Part shown: positions 51,206 to 63,638 of the stretch, in pieces
Position numbering within the stretch: position 1 is the stretch's first letter
Layout: each line of letters opens with the position of its first letter
Source of the DNA: Halicephalobus mephisto
Lineage: Eukaryota; Nematoda; Chromadorea; Rhabditida; Panagrolaimidae
Length of the DNA stretch: 64,000 nucleotides
Direction: 5' to 3'
NCBI GenBank assembly: GCA_009193035.1
Contig: SWDT01000006.1
Coordinates: 62,001 to 126,000 of the forward strand
Notes under the pieces: generated by a model
The model's database searches: none
The model's input: the letters and a program-made list of their open reading frames with translations, nothing else
What the model was told of the DNA's origin: nothing
Program-made: the position numbers and the translations under genes

Positions 51206-54200
51206 CTACCAGAATGGACAAAATCCAATGTAACATTGACAGAGATTTTCGGCTAGAGTGGCTTGTTCTATCAGCCTATCAACATGAGTCCTGATATCCA
51301 TTTCTTGAATTTGTCCATCAACCATCGACATGTACATCTGCTGCTGAGGCAAAAAGTCATATCCATTCAGTTTAATCTTAACTCGATCAATGGCTTCTTG
51401 AGACCGCTTCTTAAGCAACTCATGAGCCTTTTGCTCAGCATTCCGACCTGTCAGTTCATCTGGTTTTCCTTTTGCATTAGTGGTTGTTTCTGGAATCTTG
51501 AACCAATTCAAAACGGGATCATAGACAAAAGCTTCTAAAACAGCCAGAATCGAATATCTGTTTTGTCTTATTAATCGAAGAACCCGTTCACACGTAATTC
51601 TGTAGTTTCCTTCTATTCCCGTCACTTCCATGGCCTGAAAGCATCAACTATAACCGTACTTTGCTCTAGAATGAACTTACATGAATGAGCATTCTCGTCA
51701 ATCTGAATGGAACCTTCTCTGGATACTTCTCTCTCCTCATTGCCACTTCAAAGCAATCTCCAAAGTCAATATGGACAATCTTACCGCTCAACCTGTCAAG
51801 CATAACATTCGATGGATGTCTATCACCAAGACCAAGTATATATCCAACCATTGACATACACGCCACCGACCTCGTAAAGTTGGTCCTCCTATCAAACCAG
51901 ACTTCTGAAGTTGGGCTCTTCATCCAAAGAGTTTCTCTCAAATCATTTCCTTGTGTAGCCCTCAAGGCTGCTCTAAACACCTCCACCTTTTGCATCAACG
52001 TTAGTTTCTCATAATCAGCACAAAGCTTCTGCATCTCAGTGTGTTCCACAGAAATCAGAATTCCCTTCTTTTCTCTATAGTCCTTGATCAAAGCATGTAG
52101 AGTATCGCAGTTAGGAACCCATCCGATCAATCCGCTACTTTGCGAAAGTCCAATAATAGCATATCTCTGAATTGTTAAATCCCGTCTGCAAGTATCTGGA
52201 TCCTTCAAAATCAAAGAATTAATCAACCCAAAGAGCTGCATCACACGCTCATCTTGACGAGGATCTTCATGACCTTTCAGAAGGAAAATGTACTCATTTC
52301 CATCATCGCCTTTCATGACTAGTTTCCTTGGTCTCTGCTTCGATAAAATAACTTGCAAGTTATGGTCGATAGAGGCAATTTTAATCAATTTGCCATTAGG
52401 ATCATAAGTTCCCGGGACACACAAGTCGAGATTCTTAGCTTCTGCAAGTTTTGGAGACACATAATTGAGATCTAGACTATTAAGCTGTCTCAATTGATGA
52501 GAGATTTTCTTGAAAACATTGTAGTACAAATCCCATGCTTGAGTAATATCCTTCTGATTCTTTGATTTCAGATATGCTTCACAGAACGTTTGAGCATCAC
52601 TCAAGTCCTTGTAATACGTCTGAATAAACGAATATTCCTTCAAAGTTTTATAACCTTGGTTTAGTTTGTCATGAAGTGGTTTCAAAACCTTCATCATCTC
52701 AGCAATATTACGGTCTGATTCTGCAGAGAAATAAATCCTAGAGGCATCTTCTAAAGCTTCATGCCACAATTCATGCCATAAAATAGCACATCGAATTAAT
52801 TCTTCATTTAACATCAAACCCTTCTCAACAATCTTCGGTCTAGTTTCTCTCACTGTCTCCAGAATCTCCATCGCAGCTCTCTGTCTAACTTCCGATTTTG
52901 ATCTCGTAGCTGCTATCAAATGATAGATCAATCCATGTGGATGAGCTTTAGCAACATCAATCATCAACTGCTTAATTAAAGCTCCCACACAATCCTTTCT
53001 ATCCAATCTAGCAATTAATTGAGGAGCAACTTCAAGCCACGTTTCCGGAGTAACTTTTCTGATTTCATCCTTGATTTCTTGTCCACTCAATTCCGGTTTT
53101 TGTCCATGATCAATTAGTAACATTAATAATCTCAAAGTATCTTCCATTCTCGATCCTTCCGCTAACTGAATAGCTTTGAAATAACACATAATAGCAAAGT
53201 GAGCACAATTACCAATATTATCCGGAGCAAGAATAATGGATTGTCCTGGACTCGACTGTTCATTTTCCACGTAATGATTCACAGGAACAGGTCCAACGTT
53301 TTCTGTCCAATTTTCAGAATGAATAACAAAGTGTGTCGGAGCAGCATCACCATCAAAATCAGGAGGAGGAGTAGCATTCCCAAGAGATCTTGTCGATGGC
53401 AAGTCAATGTTCGTCCCATATTCAGCACCCATTTGATGTTCAAATTCAGCATTCTGCGTCTCTTCCAAATGCTGGTTCCGTGTCTGATTCATCACCAAGT
53501 TATAATACAAAATAGCCAGTCTTTGCCATGCTTTGTACCAGTACTCATTTAACTTTGTCGCCGTTTTGTAACACTCTCTAACACCCACCGTCGGCTCGTC
53601 ACGATGTCTCCAAGTTTGACGAGCCATTCCTGTAGGTGTATGTATTCTACTAGAAACAGATGGATGTCTAGAAGGAAGAGGGCTTTGATTCGCACTGTGA
53701 ATGCTTCTGCCAGATCCATACGCCGATTGCCAATCTCCAAGTTTGAGATAACATTTGGCTGTAACCCGACAGTAAGCCTGCATTTCATCTCCCATCATAT
53801 GTTTATATTTCTCAGTAGGTTGGAACAACTCTATCAAATGTCTGCTCAAAATCTCAAGTTTCCTAAAACATCTCCTTAATCTCAAACAATAGATCAAAAA
53901 GCTTACTCAATCGCTGCTTGTTTGTAGTTCTCATACCACAACTGCTTACAGATGGCCAAAGCAAGAGGGGGTTTATCCACAGGGAATGGTACATCAATCA
54001 GTTTCATCGATCCATCTTTAATTCCAATGAGGTTCAGCAAGACGCGGTTAGCAACATTGGCTTTTCCTTTTTTCCTACAAAGACCAGCAAACTTGATCCA
54101 CATCGGTCTCAGTTCATCTTGACTCAAAACAAGTTGACGAATAATCAACGTCTTATGCCATTGCTCAATATCAAGAGATATTCCTTGAATTCTCCTACTC

Positions 54201-57200
54201 CAAAGGATGGCAATTCTTGTTTTCCTTTCCGGCACAGTCTTGTATTCAATGGCTTCTTCCAACTCCGTAAGATGCTGGGCCATGACAATCGCACCATAAG
54301 CTCTTTCATAAGACTCAGCTGCCATAGCCGTCAACTCGGAATCAAACGTATCCCTCACTTTGCCGATATAATTAATAGCAATATCATAATTTGCTTCTTT
54401 TACCGCAACAACAGCTCTCAAAAAACTTCCTTCTACAGTATTCTCATTAAGTTGTTCTGTAATTTGATACATCTTCTTGAAATCTCCTGTAGTCCACGCT
54501 GCTCTAGCAGCAATCTGAAGAATCTTCTGCTTTCTATCAGTTGTATCTCGATCACCAGAATAATCCTCCAGATCTTTTCTATTCAAAAGTTCATCTGCCA
54601 ATTGATTCAACTCATTCCAATTCCCCAATTGTTCATGACATCTCATCAATCTCAACTGATAGGCCAACTTCTCTGCAGGATCCGTTTCCCATTCGCTTTC
54701 TTTCTTATAACATACCAGTGCAGTTTCCCATTGACCCAACTTTTCATGCCATCTTCCAGACACCTCCATATTCAAGTGTTTTGCATAGGTAATAACTCCT
54801 AAAGCAAGTTCTTCCAGATTCAGTCTTTTTGCATACGAAATAATTTGTTGACAATCTTTCGCTTCTGGTTGAGTATAAGAAAGATCATTATCAAGTCCAT
54901 CAGCTGCACGACTCCACATTTCCAGTTCCTTGTATCGAAGAGCTTTAGCATAAGCTTGAACCTGAGCAGCAGATTCACTCAACAATGGATAATTTACAGG
55001 TAAAGGTCCTTTTTCAGAATGATCCATAAATTCCGCAAGATTCAATATAGCTTGTGTCGCTTCACCATACGGACATTTTTGCAGACATTCTGCAAATTGT
55101 TGCGCAATTTCATCATGTTCCCTCTTCGACAATCGGGTCCAAACCGACATAAAGCTAGCATTGAAAAGTTCCCTAAAATCAAAACATCTACCAACATTAA
55201 CTAATAACAAACTCACTTAGCAAGTCGAGGATGAGCTTCAGCCAATGTTCCACAGCAATTGAGAGAAGCTGCTGGAGAATGCTTCAGAAACTCAATTTGA
55301 AGAGTGTCAATCCAAAGTAACCAATCTTCACGAACCGTTGACAAAAGCGGAGGTCTCCATATTTGTTGCAAATGAGGAATGTTCAAATGAGTAGGAGTAG
55401 CCAAATGATGACTTTCAAATTTCTGAGGAAGCATCATCTGTTTTCGAGTTTCCTGAATCGTTTCAGTCATCGTTTTGAAATTTTTAGATTCATCTCGATT
55501 GCCAAAATTTAATGGAATTCGTTTCGCACCAGTTGGAGAGTAATCCTGAGTCGGAAAATGATCCATTGGCGTTTGATTTTCTGGAACCATGTGACCAACA
55601 ATTGGGAGAAGATCACTCGCTTTCTCTGGGCAAAAATTCTTCACCCTCTCGTAGTACTTGTAAACTTGATAGTCAGGAATCTTGTGTTTAAGAAACTGGA
55701 CTCTGACAGCATCACAATACGCAACGAATTGTCCCCACATTTGATCGACAATTCGAATCAGAACCTGCATTAGTCTATCTTGGAAGGATTTAACGGACAT
55801 ATTCCTCAACCACATCTGCATCACCAAAGGAGCACGTTCACCAATAGAGTGAGAGTGCAGTATTTGCAACAATGTGTCCAGAGCAGTTGATCTGACAGGT
55901 TCAGGGATATTGTTTTCAGCATCATCGATAACATAGATGATCGGTGGAACAATCAAATGAAGATGCGGATCCAGACATGGATTAATGGCAGCAACACATT
56001 CCAAGGCCTTCTTCGTCAGCTGCTTATCCTTGGTATTATCCATCTGTACAACATTCAATAGATACGGACACAGATCTGTCACATATGGACCGAAATCCGC
56101 TCCCACAGCATTTCCAATGGCTGAGAGTAAAGTAATCACAATACCACGCATCGATGGAAATCCTTCCCACGTCGTCTGCAAAAAACCGTAATCATATGAC
56201 AAAAACTACTCAACTTACAGCAATTAGTTTGAAAATATCTTTCAAGTAAGGCTTAATCCCCAACTTGAACAAAGGCGCGAGTTTCTTCAGTTGATCCAGA
56301 TAAAATTGCCGAAATTCTGGATTAGAATTCTCAGTTAACGTAATCAACTTTGGAAGCACTTGATCGACATACTGATTCGAATTCCCTTTCGGGAGTTCTG
56401 TGAAGATCTTAAACAACGCCTCAACAATCTGCTTATGAAGAAGAGTTAGAGCTTCATCCTCCATTATTTCAATCAAAGTAGCAATAGTAATGGCAGGATA
56501 AAACTGTTCCAATGTACATCTTTCGTAATTGATCCAGCGAATTATATCTAAAATTACTCAATAAATTATCCACAAAACTACAAACATAACTAACCGAGTC
56601 TTGGATCATCACTTTCCGGAGACGTCGGCAGACTGACAGCCAGAGTCCTAGATCTTGAACTGGAAACTGTTCCCAAAAACACCTTATAAGTGTAAGGATC
56701 CAAAGCACCAATGATTCCAATGGTCTTGATGGTCAGTCTCCTCATATTGGCATTCAATTCCGTCTTCAGCAGCTTCAACAACGTCTCCAACAACTCGGGA
56801 TAATCCTTGTACGGATCGATAATGTAAGCAGTAGATTGACAAAGACCTCCCATGGCTCGCAGTGCAGCTTCTCTTCTGTAAAGACTAGTAGCATCTTGCA
56901 AATGCTGCAACAACGGCTTAAAGAGTTGCTTAAGATGATTAACAACATCCATTCCACCCAACGGAGCTAATCTACTAAGAGCATCAAGCACATGGACAGT
57001 AACGCCAATCGTTCTTCTTTCGTAGATCAAATGAGGTTCAAGAGCATCAAGAATACTGTACATGTATGGCATCACAAACTTTGGAGACTTCTTGGCAAGG
57101 ACCGCAATACATTTCGCCGACTGTTCCTCAAGATGACTAATTTTAGAATTAGCCAATTGTCCAATCGTTTCTTGCAGTACTTTCCTCAACTTCGGGTATA

Positions 57201-59323
57201 CATAAGCAGGATTGATCTCGGCAAGAGCCCCAATCAGTCCAACGGCAGCTTCTTGAATTGCAGGGTTCTCATCATAAACAGTCATAAACAGAACATCCAA
57301 CAGATCCCTCTGAGCCAAATGCACAAGGAACTTTCGATTCTTCGTGGAAAAGGCGTTGATCACTCGAAGACGTACTTCTACTTCTTTATCCACAACCGCC
57401 AACTTGATTAGACTCTCTAAAATGTTTCTGATACGTTCAAAAACCTCCGCTTTCTGGATCATCTCTAGTTTGTCGTAAATTCGAATAAATGGTTGAACAA
57501 TCTTGGCACAGCAATCAACAGCAACTAGACGGATTTCAATTTGATCACAATAGAAATAAGCCTGAAATTAAAAAAGTAAACCTCTCATCAGAGCAAAAGA
57601 AACTACCTGTGTTAAATACTTGATAAACATTTGCAGTGAATGCCGTTGGAAATCAAAATCACCCAAAGCTTTCAAAGCTAATACCATTGTCGGAACATCA
57701 TCACTTTTGATAGAATAAGAGTTCAGTGAAGGAGTAGGAGGATTAGTAGGTGGTGCAAGTTTATTCGGTCTCGGTTGATGCATTAGTTGTTTGTAGAGAA
57801 GCTCCAGCAAGCCGTCATGAACTTCGGTGGTCATCTCAGGAAGATACTTCACCATATAATGGAGAGCTTCGATGATCCCTTCAGCAAATCCAATATTGAA
57901 CATGTGAGGCAAGATCTCCTTCATCCGCGGAGCAACCAATTCTGAATGAGATTCAATTGCACAACAGAGGAACTTCAAAACGGGCTCATCGTTCGACTTC
58001 AAACCTTGCTTTGGCTTTAGATTTGCAAGGTATTTGATCACAGCGTCCATTACACCAAGATCTTTATCCTTCAGCAAAAATTCGGTGTCCGACTTCTCTT
58101 GCAAGCAGATGAGTCCAATACACTGGAAGGCAGGAGTGTACCTTGGAGCAATGGTCATCAGTCCAGGGAGGAGACTCGTCAACGACATCGGTTTGTTTAC
58201 CAGTTTGCTATATCCGACTAGACGGGGGTAGATCTCCAGCAAAATGTCTTGCATCTTGGTCGACCGATAACCTTTGGCTTCATTGACGATTTTCTGGATC
58301 TAAAATGGAGATGAACCAGAGTAAATCTAGATTGGAAAGATACTTACCTCATCAAGTTTACTGATAACCATTGTTTGCGCAGTATGAGATTCCACCACCT
58401 GTGGATTGATGTCATCCAATAACCAAGTAACTGGATTCGTATCTGCAATATTCTTAGGCTTCTCTTTCTCGGCTTCGGTCAACCGCAATCTCAGTCTTTC
58501 GGATTTGGCGAATCCAATCCTCATTATCTCGTTGTAAATAAGCAAAGAGGCATACAGGGAGTCCTCCTTGGATGCATTGTCGCTTTTCAGCTTTGCTTCT
58601 TCGAAGCACTTCTTATACCAGTCGTCCTTCTGTCGATGTTCCCGTTGCGAAATAACCGTCAGAGCCGCGTGAAGACTCTTGCATGCGATAGTTCTGTGCT
58701 TAGTGTAATCCCGAATAAACTTGAAAATGTACCCGAAATAACTCGGAGCTTTCCGTAGAAAATACTGCATCGTGAACAGAGCAAAATCCCGCATCAAAAT
58801 CAAAGTACATAACCGCTCTTGATCTGTAGGTTTTTGTTTCTCATCCAGCCAATCCTTACACTCTTTCATCACCATATCTGCAATCTCCACGGCATAGGAT
58901 TTCGACGTCTGAATAAGGTAGAACAAAGCCCGGGATGCGAGCTTCATCGAGGTTTCATCAGAACTGTTCTTGACGCACTGAAGCAACCCAGTGGCAAAGT
59001 TCTTGGTCATGCCAGTTTCATCCCCAGTCGTTATCTCGCCCGTTGCTGCGGAGAATCCCACTAGAATTCATATATCGGTTATACTTACACTGCCATCGAG
59101 ACTCACCAACAAGAAAGATGGCTGCTCGCTTTTCGATCAGATCGTTTCCAGTAAGAGCGTCTCTGACGACGGCCTAAAACCGTAAATGCACTGCTGAAGT
59201 CCAGAAAACCCTTACCTCTCCTTGATTGACCAAAGTCCTGGCTCTCTTGTAGACATCTTCATGGGGTCTTTTCAAAGCAGAAAGGAACTTGACTATCCGC
59301 TCTCGAACTTCTCGCGAAACCAT
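51206..59323 (-). CDS. TOR kinase (mTOR/LET-363 orthologue), full length
   Basis: Ten exons on the minus strand: 59216-59323, 59107-59173, 58348-59060, 57607-58299, 56595-57561, 56219-56547, 55217-56175, 53907-55172, 51681-53862 and 51206-51634, giving 2,570 aa (human 2,549). HEAT repeats fill about residues 1-1250. The FAT domain follows (LFNASFMSVWTRLSKREHDE onward). The FRB domain (about 2070-2160) has WHEALEDASRIYF and DITQAWDLYYNVFKKI. The PI3K-like kinase domain has PRKLVMKGDDGNEY, the catalytic loop LGDRHPSNVMLD and HIDFGDCFE. A FATC tail ends LCQCYIGFCPFW. All join phases agree. TOR is the catalytic subunit of TORC1 and TORC2, controlling growth, translation and autophagy. A poly(A) signal lies about 50 bases past the stop. 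Confidence 0.97.
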
Positions 59324-59763
59324 CTTGAATTCACTTTTGTCACACCAGAATCACCACTTCTATTTCGTCATCAGCTGCAGAGCGGAATGTCCTTAAGAAA
59401 ATAATTAACAACAATCGATTCTAAGACGAATAAAACAAGAGATAAGCGACAAGATGAAAGCTGAAATGCACTTATGATCTTCGGTGGTGAAATTCTCGTT
59501 TCGCCAAAGTTCCTGTTAACCACGTGAAATTTGGAAACTCAGTTGTTTAATGACTGTTTCGATCTGTCTTTTTTCTAAATTATGTATCAATATTTGGATC
59601 ACTTGCTGTTCCTTCCGACAAGCCCGTTACACTGTTCTCCTGTGGTTTGACTTTTTGTTTATCGATTTTGCGGGATGATTCAGCATGTGTCGTGTTTCCC
59701 GGAATTAATCCTGTTTTTCAGGAACTTTCTCTTTAACAAATGCGTTAATAACATTGCTAAACC
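59324..59763. other. Divergent promoter region between TOR and TMEM106
   Basis: 440 bp between outward-facing start codons, with no coding sequence seen. Sharing of regulatory sequence between the two genes is possible but untested. Confidence 0.45.
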
Positions 59764-62156
59764 ATGGACTCAATACAAAAGAGGTTCAGAGCATGGTTCG
59801 TTCTCATTCTCATTGTGAATTTTATATCGGACAATTTGAATTTCAGGACGTCCGCCATTTCTAACCGTCTGTCCAGGAGAAGAGCCGATTCCGCTGAATC
59901 CACGACGGTCCTTGTCGATTGCCCACATGGAAGTCAAGGAACAGTAAGTTCAGACTATACGGAACTCATGAGTGGATCAGTTCCCTGCCCGAGGTAGGAG
60001 ATATTCCCAGGTCAAAAGCCGGGTTTTCAACATCACGTTTTAGCTGTGGGGGCTCCGGCAGAATCCCGAAAGAGCTTGAAGAAACACTGGTGGCCTTAAT
60101 TCCTATGTCGGATGACCGGTTAAAGCCAAAGAAGACGTGAGTTGACTTTTGCAAGTCCTACAATTAACCGCTGATTTCAGAGTGTTGTATGTATCAATGG
60201 GGATCCTGGCTTGTGTTCTCGTGGCCGCAGCTTTGATCTTCTTCTTCCTTCCACGGACAGTTATTCTGACTAGCGACAATATGCCGATAGAAGTGGTTCA
60301 TGTTTTTGATTTGGACAATGTGACCCACAACAGAATCGATTTTTATTTTTCTGTGAGTTTTCAGTCACTTGTTAACCTTGTCGATGCATTAATTATTATT
60401 CAGAACGCTGTAAATGTGACAAATAGCAACTATTTCCCCGTTGACGTTGTGAATGTGTCCGCCACAATCATCTCCAAGTTCCAGCCCTGGTCATTGGACG
60501 TTGTTGGCAGTGGCTTCAACCAGACTTTTCTCCGGATTTCACCTTTCGGCGGAAACAGTCAAAGAATTTGGTTCAACAACACTGTTTCTCTAAAAGGAGT
60601 CGTCGCGTAAGTCTTTTGTTTATCCTTATTAACAAGGGAGAACCGGTTTCCCAATTGGTAACTGGATGCAAATGAACTTTTATTGCGCAAATGTCAATAT
60701 TCCAAATTTCAACATCACAATGTACAACAATTTCTTCACATCTAACAACCTAACTGTGTTGTTGGTAAGCAAAACACGTAATATCACCTTTGGTATGCTC
60801 GCAGAAAATGTCAGTAGCGATACGGTAGGAGAAACTTCCATTAGCGCAAATAACATCGATTCCGCGTTCAGAATCGGCAGTTTGGAACTGTTCGTTAGCA
60901 GCTTTGTGCACACGGCGCTTAGATTCGTTGGGATCTCCAGAAATTTCGTTTTCGAGAAGAGTGCGGAGTTCGATACTGTTGCACCTAGGATCAGCAAGGG
61001 TTTTTGAAGCGAAAACACGGTAGCCTGGTTCTTGGGTCTCACTAGCGGGGGCTGAGGGATTATAGGATTCGTCAGCGGGAAGTGGAGGAAGAGCGGGTGG
61101 GGCGATGGGAACGGGAGGAACGGGGGCTTGAATAGGACCAGAAGCATATCCTGCTGGAGCTTGAACTACTTGTTGTTCCACTTGACGGACAATAATGTAA
61201 CGAGGACGGCAAGCGGGTTGTGGAGCAGTTGCGTAGGTAGGCTGTGGAGCAACTTGATAGGTGGGTTGATAGACGGGTTGGGGTGCAGCACATGGCTGAG
61301 CTGAAACTGAGCTTCAAAAAAACCGAAAGTCGCTGAATAACTTACGAGGTGGACATGCTGGTAGAGGAGGTGGACATGGGGGTGGACACGGTGGTGGAGG
61401 AGGTGGACATGGTGGTGGACACGGTGGCGGAGGAGGTGGACATGGTGCTGGGCACGGTGGAGGTGGAGGGGCGCAGCAACTAGGCTGACAACAGGAGCTC
61501 CCACCACCGAAAAAGATGGCGTTAACACCAGCGAAGACAATGACAATCAGTAGAGCTTGACGGATCATTGTGTCCCTGTCAAAAGGCAAATTGTGATAAA
61601 TCCATTCATTCCCTTTCTTTTTATAGCAGAGCTAACTCACATCCGCCCATATTCATTTGATGTATGGTTGAATAAAGTCGTTGGGAATATAGCCAATGCC
61701 TGCGGCTATTTCTGAGTTAATCTGATTCTTTGTGGTCGTTTTTGGGGACGAAATCGTTGCGCAAGCTTTCAAATGTTTCGGTTATGGACATTCGAGCACC
61801 AGGATATCGAAAACCGGATTACATTGATAAACCAATATAGGGGTGCAATGAAAGAGATAGGATGTATCAATTATAATTGATAACTTTGTGAAGCAAAAGT
61901 GAAAGCTTCTCTGATAAACGTGAATTTGTTTTTTCAGCGAATACTGCCAAGCACCCTTCTCGAGGTTAACGTCACTCTATGTATCCTTGCAGTTTGACAT
62001 CGCTGTGACCCTGAAATATTTCTACTATAGCCATCAAGAGCAAGTGACAATCAGCACTCATCAGCAGGTATAGTTTTTCGAAATATAGTAGATTATTGAT
62101 GTTACTCTTTTTAGGCTTGTTGTCTGCCTAATGGCAATTGTACTTCTCCATACTGA
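59764..62156 (+). CDS. TMEM106-like type II endolysosomal membrane protein
   Basis: Seven exons: 59764-59795, 59847-59993, 60044-60136, 60181-60352, 60404-60606, 61938-62067 and 62115-62156, giving 272 aa (human TMEM106B is 274). The cytosolic N-terminus contains a CxxC zinc-like motif (CPSCGGSGRIPKELEETLVA, then LIPMSDDRLKPKKT). One transmembrane helix follows (ILACVLVAAALIFFFLPRTV), then a lumenal domain with several NxS/T sites (NVTHN, NVTNSNYF, NVSATI) and the closing ALKYFYYSHQEQV-like segment ending CCLPNGNCTSPY. Family members are lysosomal. The 1.3-kb fifth intron contains a complete antisense ground-like gene; callers are likely to split this gene there. A poly(A) hexamer is at 62272-62277. 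Confidence 0.88.
60750..61568 (-). CDS. Ground-like (GRL) domain secreted protein, nested antisense
   Basis: Two exons on the minus strand: 61346-61568 and 60750-61300, giving 257 aa. A signal peptide (ALLIVIVFAGVNAIF) is followed by a Cys/Pro-rich block of PCPPP repeats, a Pro/Gln/Tyr-rich spacer (PVYQPTYQVAPQPTYATAPQ), then a C-terminal ground-like domain. The latter has CNSIELRTLLENEIS, SKRRVHKAANEQF, IDVICANGSFSYRI and CEHTKGDITCFAY, with the conserved cysteines. This is the arrangement of nematode GRL proteins, which are hedgehog-related and often made by epidermis or cuticle-associated cells. The whole gene lies in the fifth intron of the TMEM106-like gene on the opposite strand. Confidence 0.9.
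61364..61466 (-). repeat. 33-bp tandem repeat encoding the Cys/Pro block of the GRL protein
   Basis: About three copies of a roughly 33-bp unit (aggaggtggacatgg plus ggtggacacggtgg on the plus strand), each an exact number of codons. They encode CPPPP-type units. Confidence 0.75.
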
Positions 62157-62768
62157 GGAAAAACATGCCTGTGATTACATCAATACGGGAGCAGAGTAAT
62201 CGTAATTGTTAGCAGCTTGAGCGGTCGATAAACATATTTCTATCCTTTATAAATGACCTGTAAATCAACGGAATAAAATAATCGATTGATGGACATTTTG
62301 TGATTTGACAATAGACGGCCATTCCTCTTCCTAGGAACTGCATTGATAAGCAGTCCTTTCGTCGTTAGTTGTCCTGTTTAGTTTGCGTTATATCTTCATC
62401 CAGAAATATCGCAATTTATATGCCGATTTGCTCAGTTCCCGTGAATATCATCTCGGATAGTCGTAAAACACTTGGTTCTTAGCCGTTTACGACTTCTGTA
62501 AACTTGAGGCAACGTTATCGAAACAAGAGAGGGAACCGTGCTCGAATCAGTTAGAAATAAAAAGCGGCGCGCGTTACTGGAGATTGCCAGTTTTTCCGAA
62601 TAATTTGCATTAGTTTTGTGGGTTCCCAGAGCGAGACCCTGATGCGCGAGCGGTTACTGTAGTTCAGCTTTCGTAAGAGCTCAGTCGCAGTCCATTCCTC
62701 AAGTTTGCCCTTGTGCATTTCATTCGAAGTTCTTCAGCTTGAAACACCGCTCCGAGTCAGACTTCACG
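62157..62768. other. Upstream region of the Y-box gene
   Basis: 612 bp with the TMEM106 3'UTR (AATAAA at 62272-62277) on the left and presumed promoter and 5'UTR of the next gene on the right. No coding sequence is seen. Confidence 0.45.
62272..62277 (+). terminator. Poly(A) signal of the TMEM106-like gene
   Basis: AATAAA, 116 bases past the stop codon. Confidence 0.55.
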
Positions 62769-63638
62769 ATGGCCAACGAAGAAGTCAATACCAACGCTGC
62801 CAATGGCTCCATCGAGAAGGTCGAGAAGGCTCCCAAGTCTCCGAGAGTTGACAAGTCCAAGTCTCACAAGCCTGTTACCAAGGATGGCGAGAACTCCCCC
62901 ACCAAGGAAGCCAATGATTCTGCTAGCGGAAATGAGAAGCCTCGTCGCCATCGCCGTCGTTCCCGTCGCGTAAGTTCCTTGGTTCCCGCCGGGTTTAATG
63001 GATGTGATTTCAGTCTTCCTACGTCCCTTATGAAGTCCTCTTGAAGCGACATGAGGAAGAGCAGAAGACCAAGAAGGTTCTCGAGACCAAGGTTAGAGGT
63101 ACCGTCAAGTGGTTCTCTATGCGCTACCATTATGGTTTCCTTTCCCGCGATGATGGGAAACCCGATGTCTTCGTCCACCAGATGAACATCACCAAGAGTC
63201 GCATGAACAAAGTTTACTGGCGATCTCTTGCTCCCAATGAGAAGGTCGAATTCGACATCGTCGAAGGCAAGGCTGGTCAAGAAGCAGCCAATGTCACTGG
63301 TCCCGATGGCAACAATGTCTTGGGTATGTACGTAGTTCGCATTCCATACTTGAATGGTGAGAGGAAGTTCTTGTTTCACTTGAGTAATTTTGTTTGCAGG
63401 TCGTCGTTTCAACCGTAAGCCTGGACAGCGTCGTCGTACTGAAAGCAAGGCTAGTGCTAGTGCCAACGAATCCAGTCCTGAGAAGGAAAGAAAGCCGAAG
63501 CGTCACAACTTCCGTCGCAACCGCCGCAGCACTGGCAAGAGCGAATCCGGTGAGAACAGGAAGATTGAAAGCAAGACCGCTGATGACAGAGTCGACGGCA
63601 TCGTCGAAGGCGTCGGAAGCGTCAAGGTTTCCAACTAA
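62769..63638 (+). CDS. Y-box cold-shock-domain RNA-binding protein
   Basis: Three exons: 62769-62969, 63014-63323 and 63400-63638, giving 249 aa. The N-terminal third is charged and Lys/Ser-rich, ending in RRHRRRSRR. The cold-shock domain spans about residues 90-175: [40 protein letters not shown], then [20 protein letters not shown]. The C-terminal region has [12 protein letters not shown] and other Arg-rich stretches. Y-box proteins package mRNA and control its translation; the CEY proteins of nematodes are the relatives. The usual KWFNVRNGYGFI segment reads [12 protein letters not shown] here. Start 62769 is the first ATG; upstream in-frame codons lack one. A poly(A) signal is at 63693-63698. 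Confidence 0.92.

Noticed and set aside
61072..61546. Other open frames across the GRL Pro/Cys repeat (Ser/Arg- and His/Val-rich)
   Set aside because: Products of the repetitive GC-rich coding strand read out of frame; the GRL domain frame is unambiguous.
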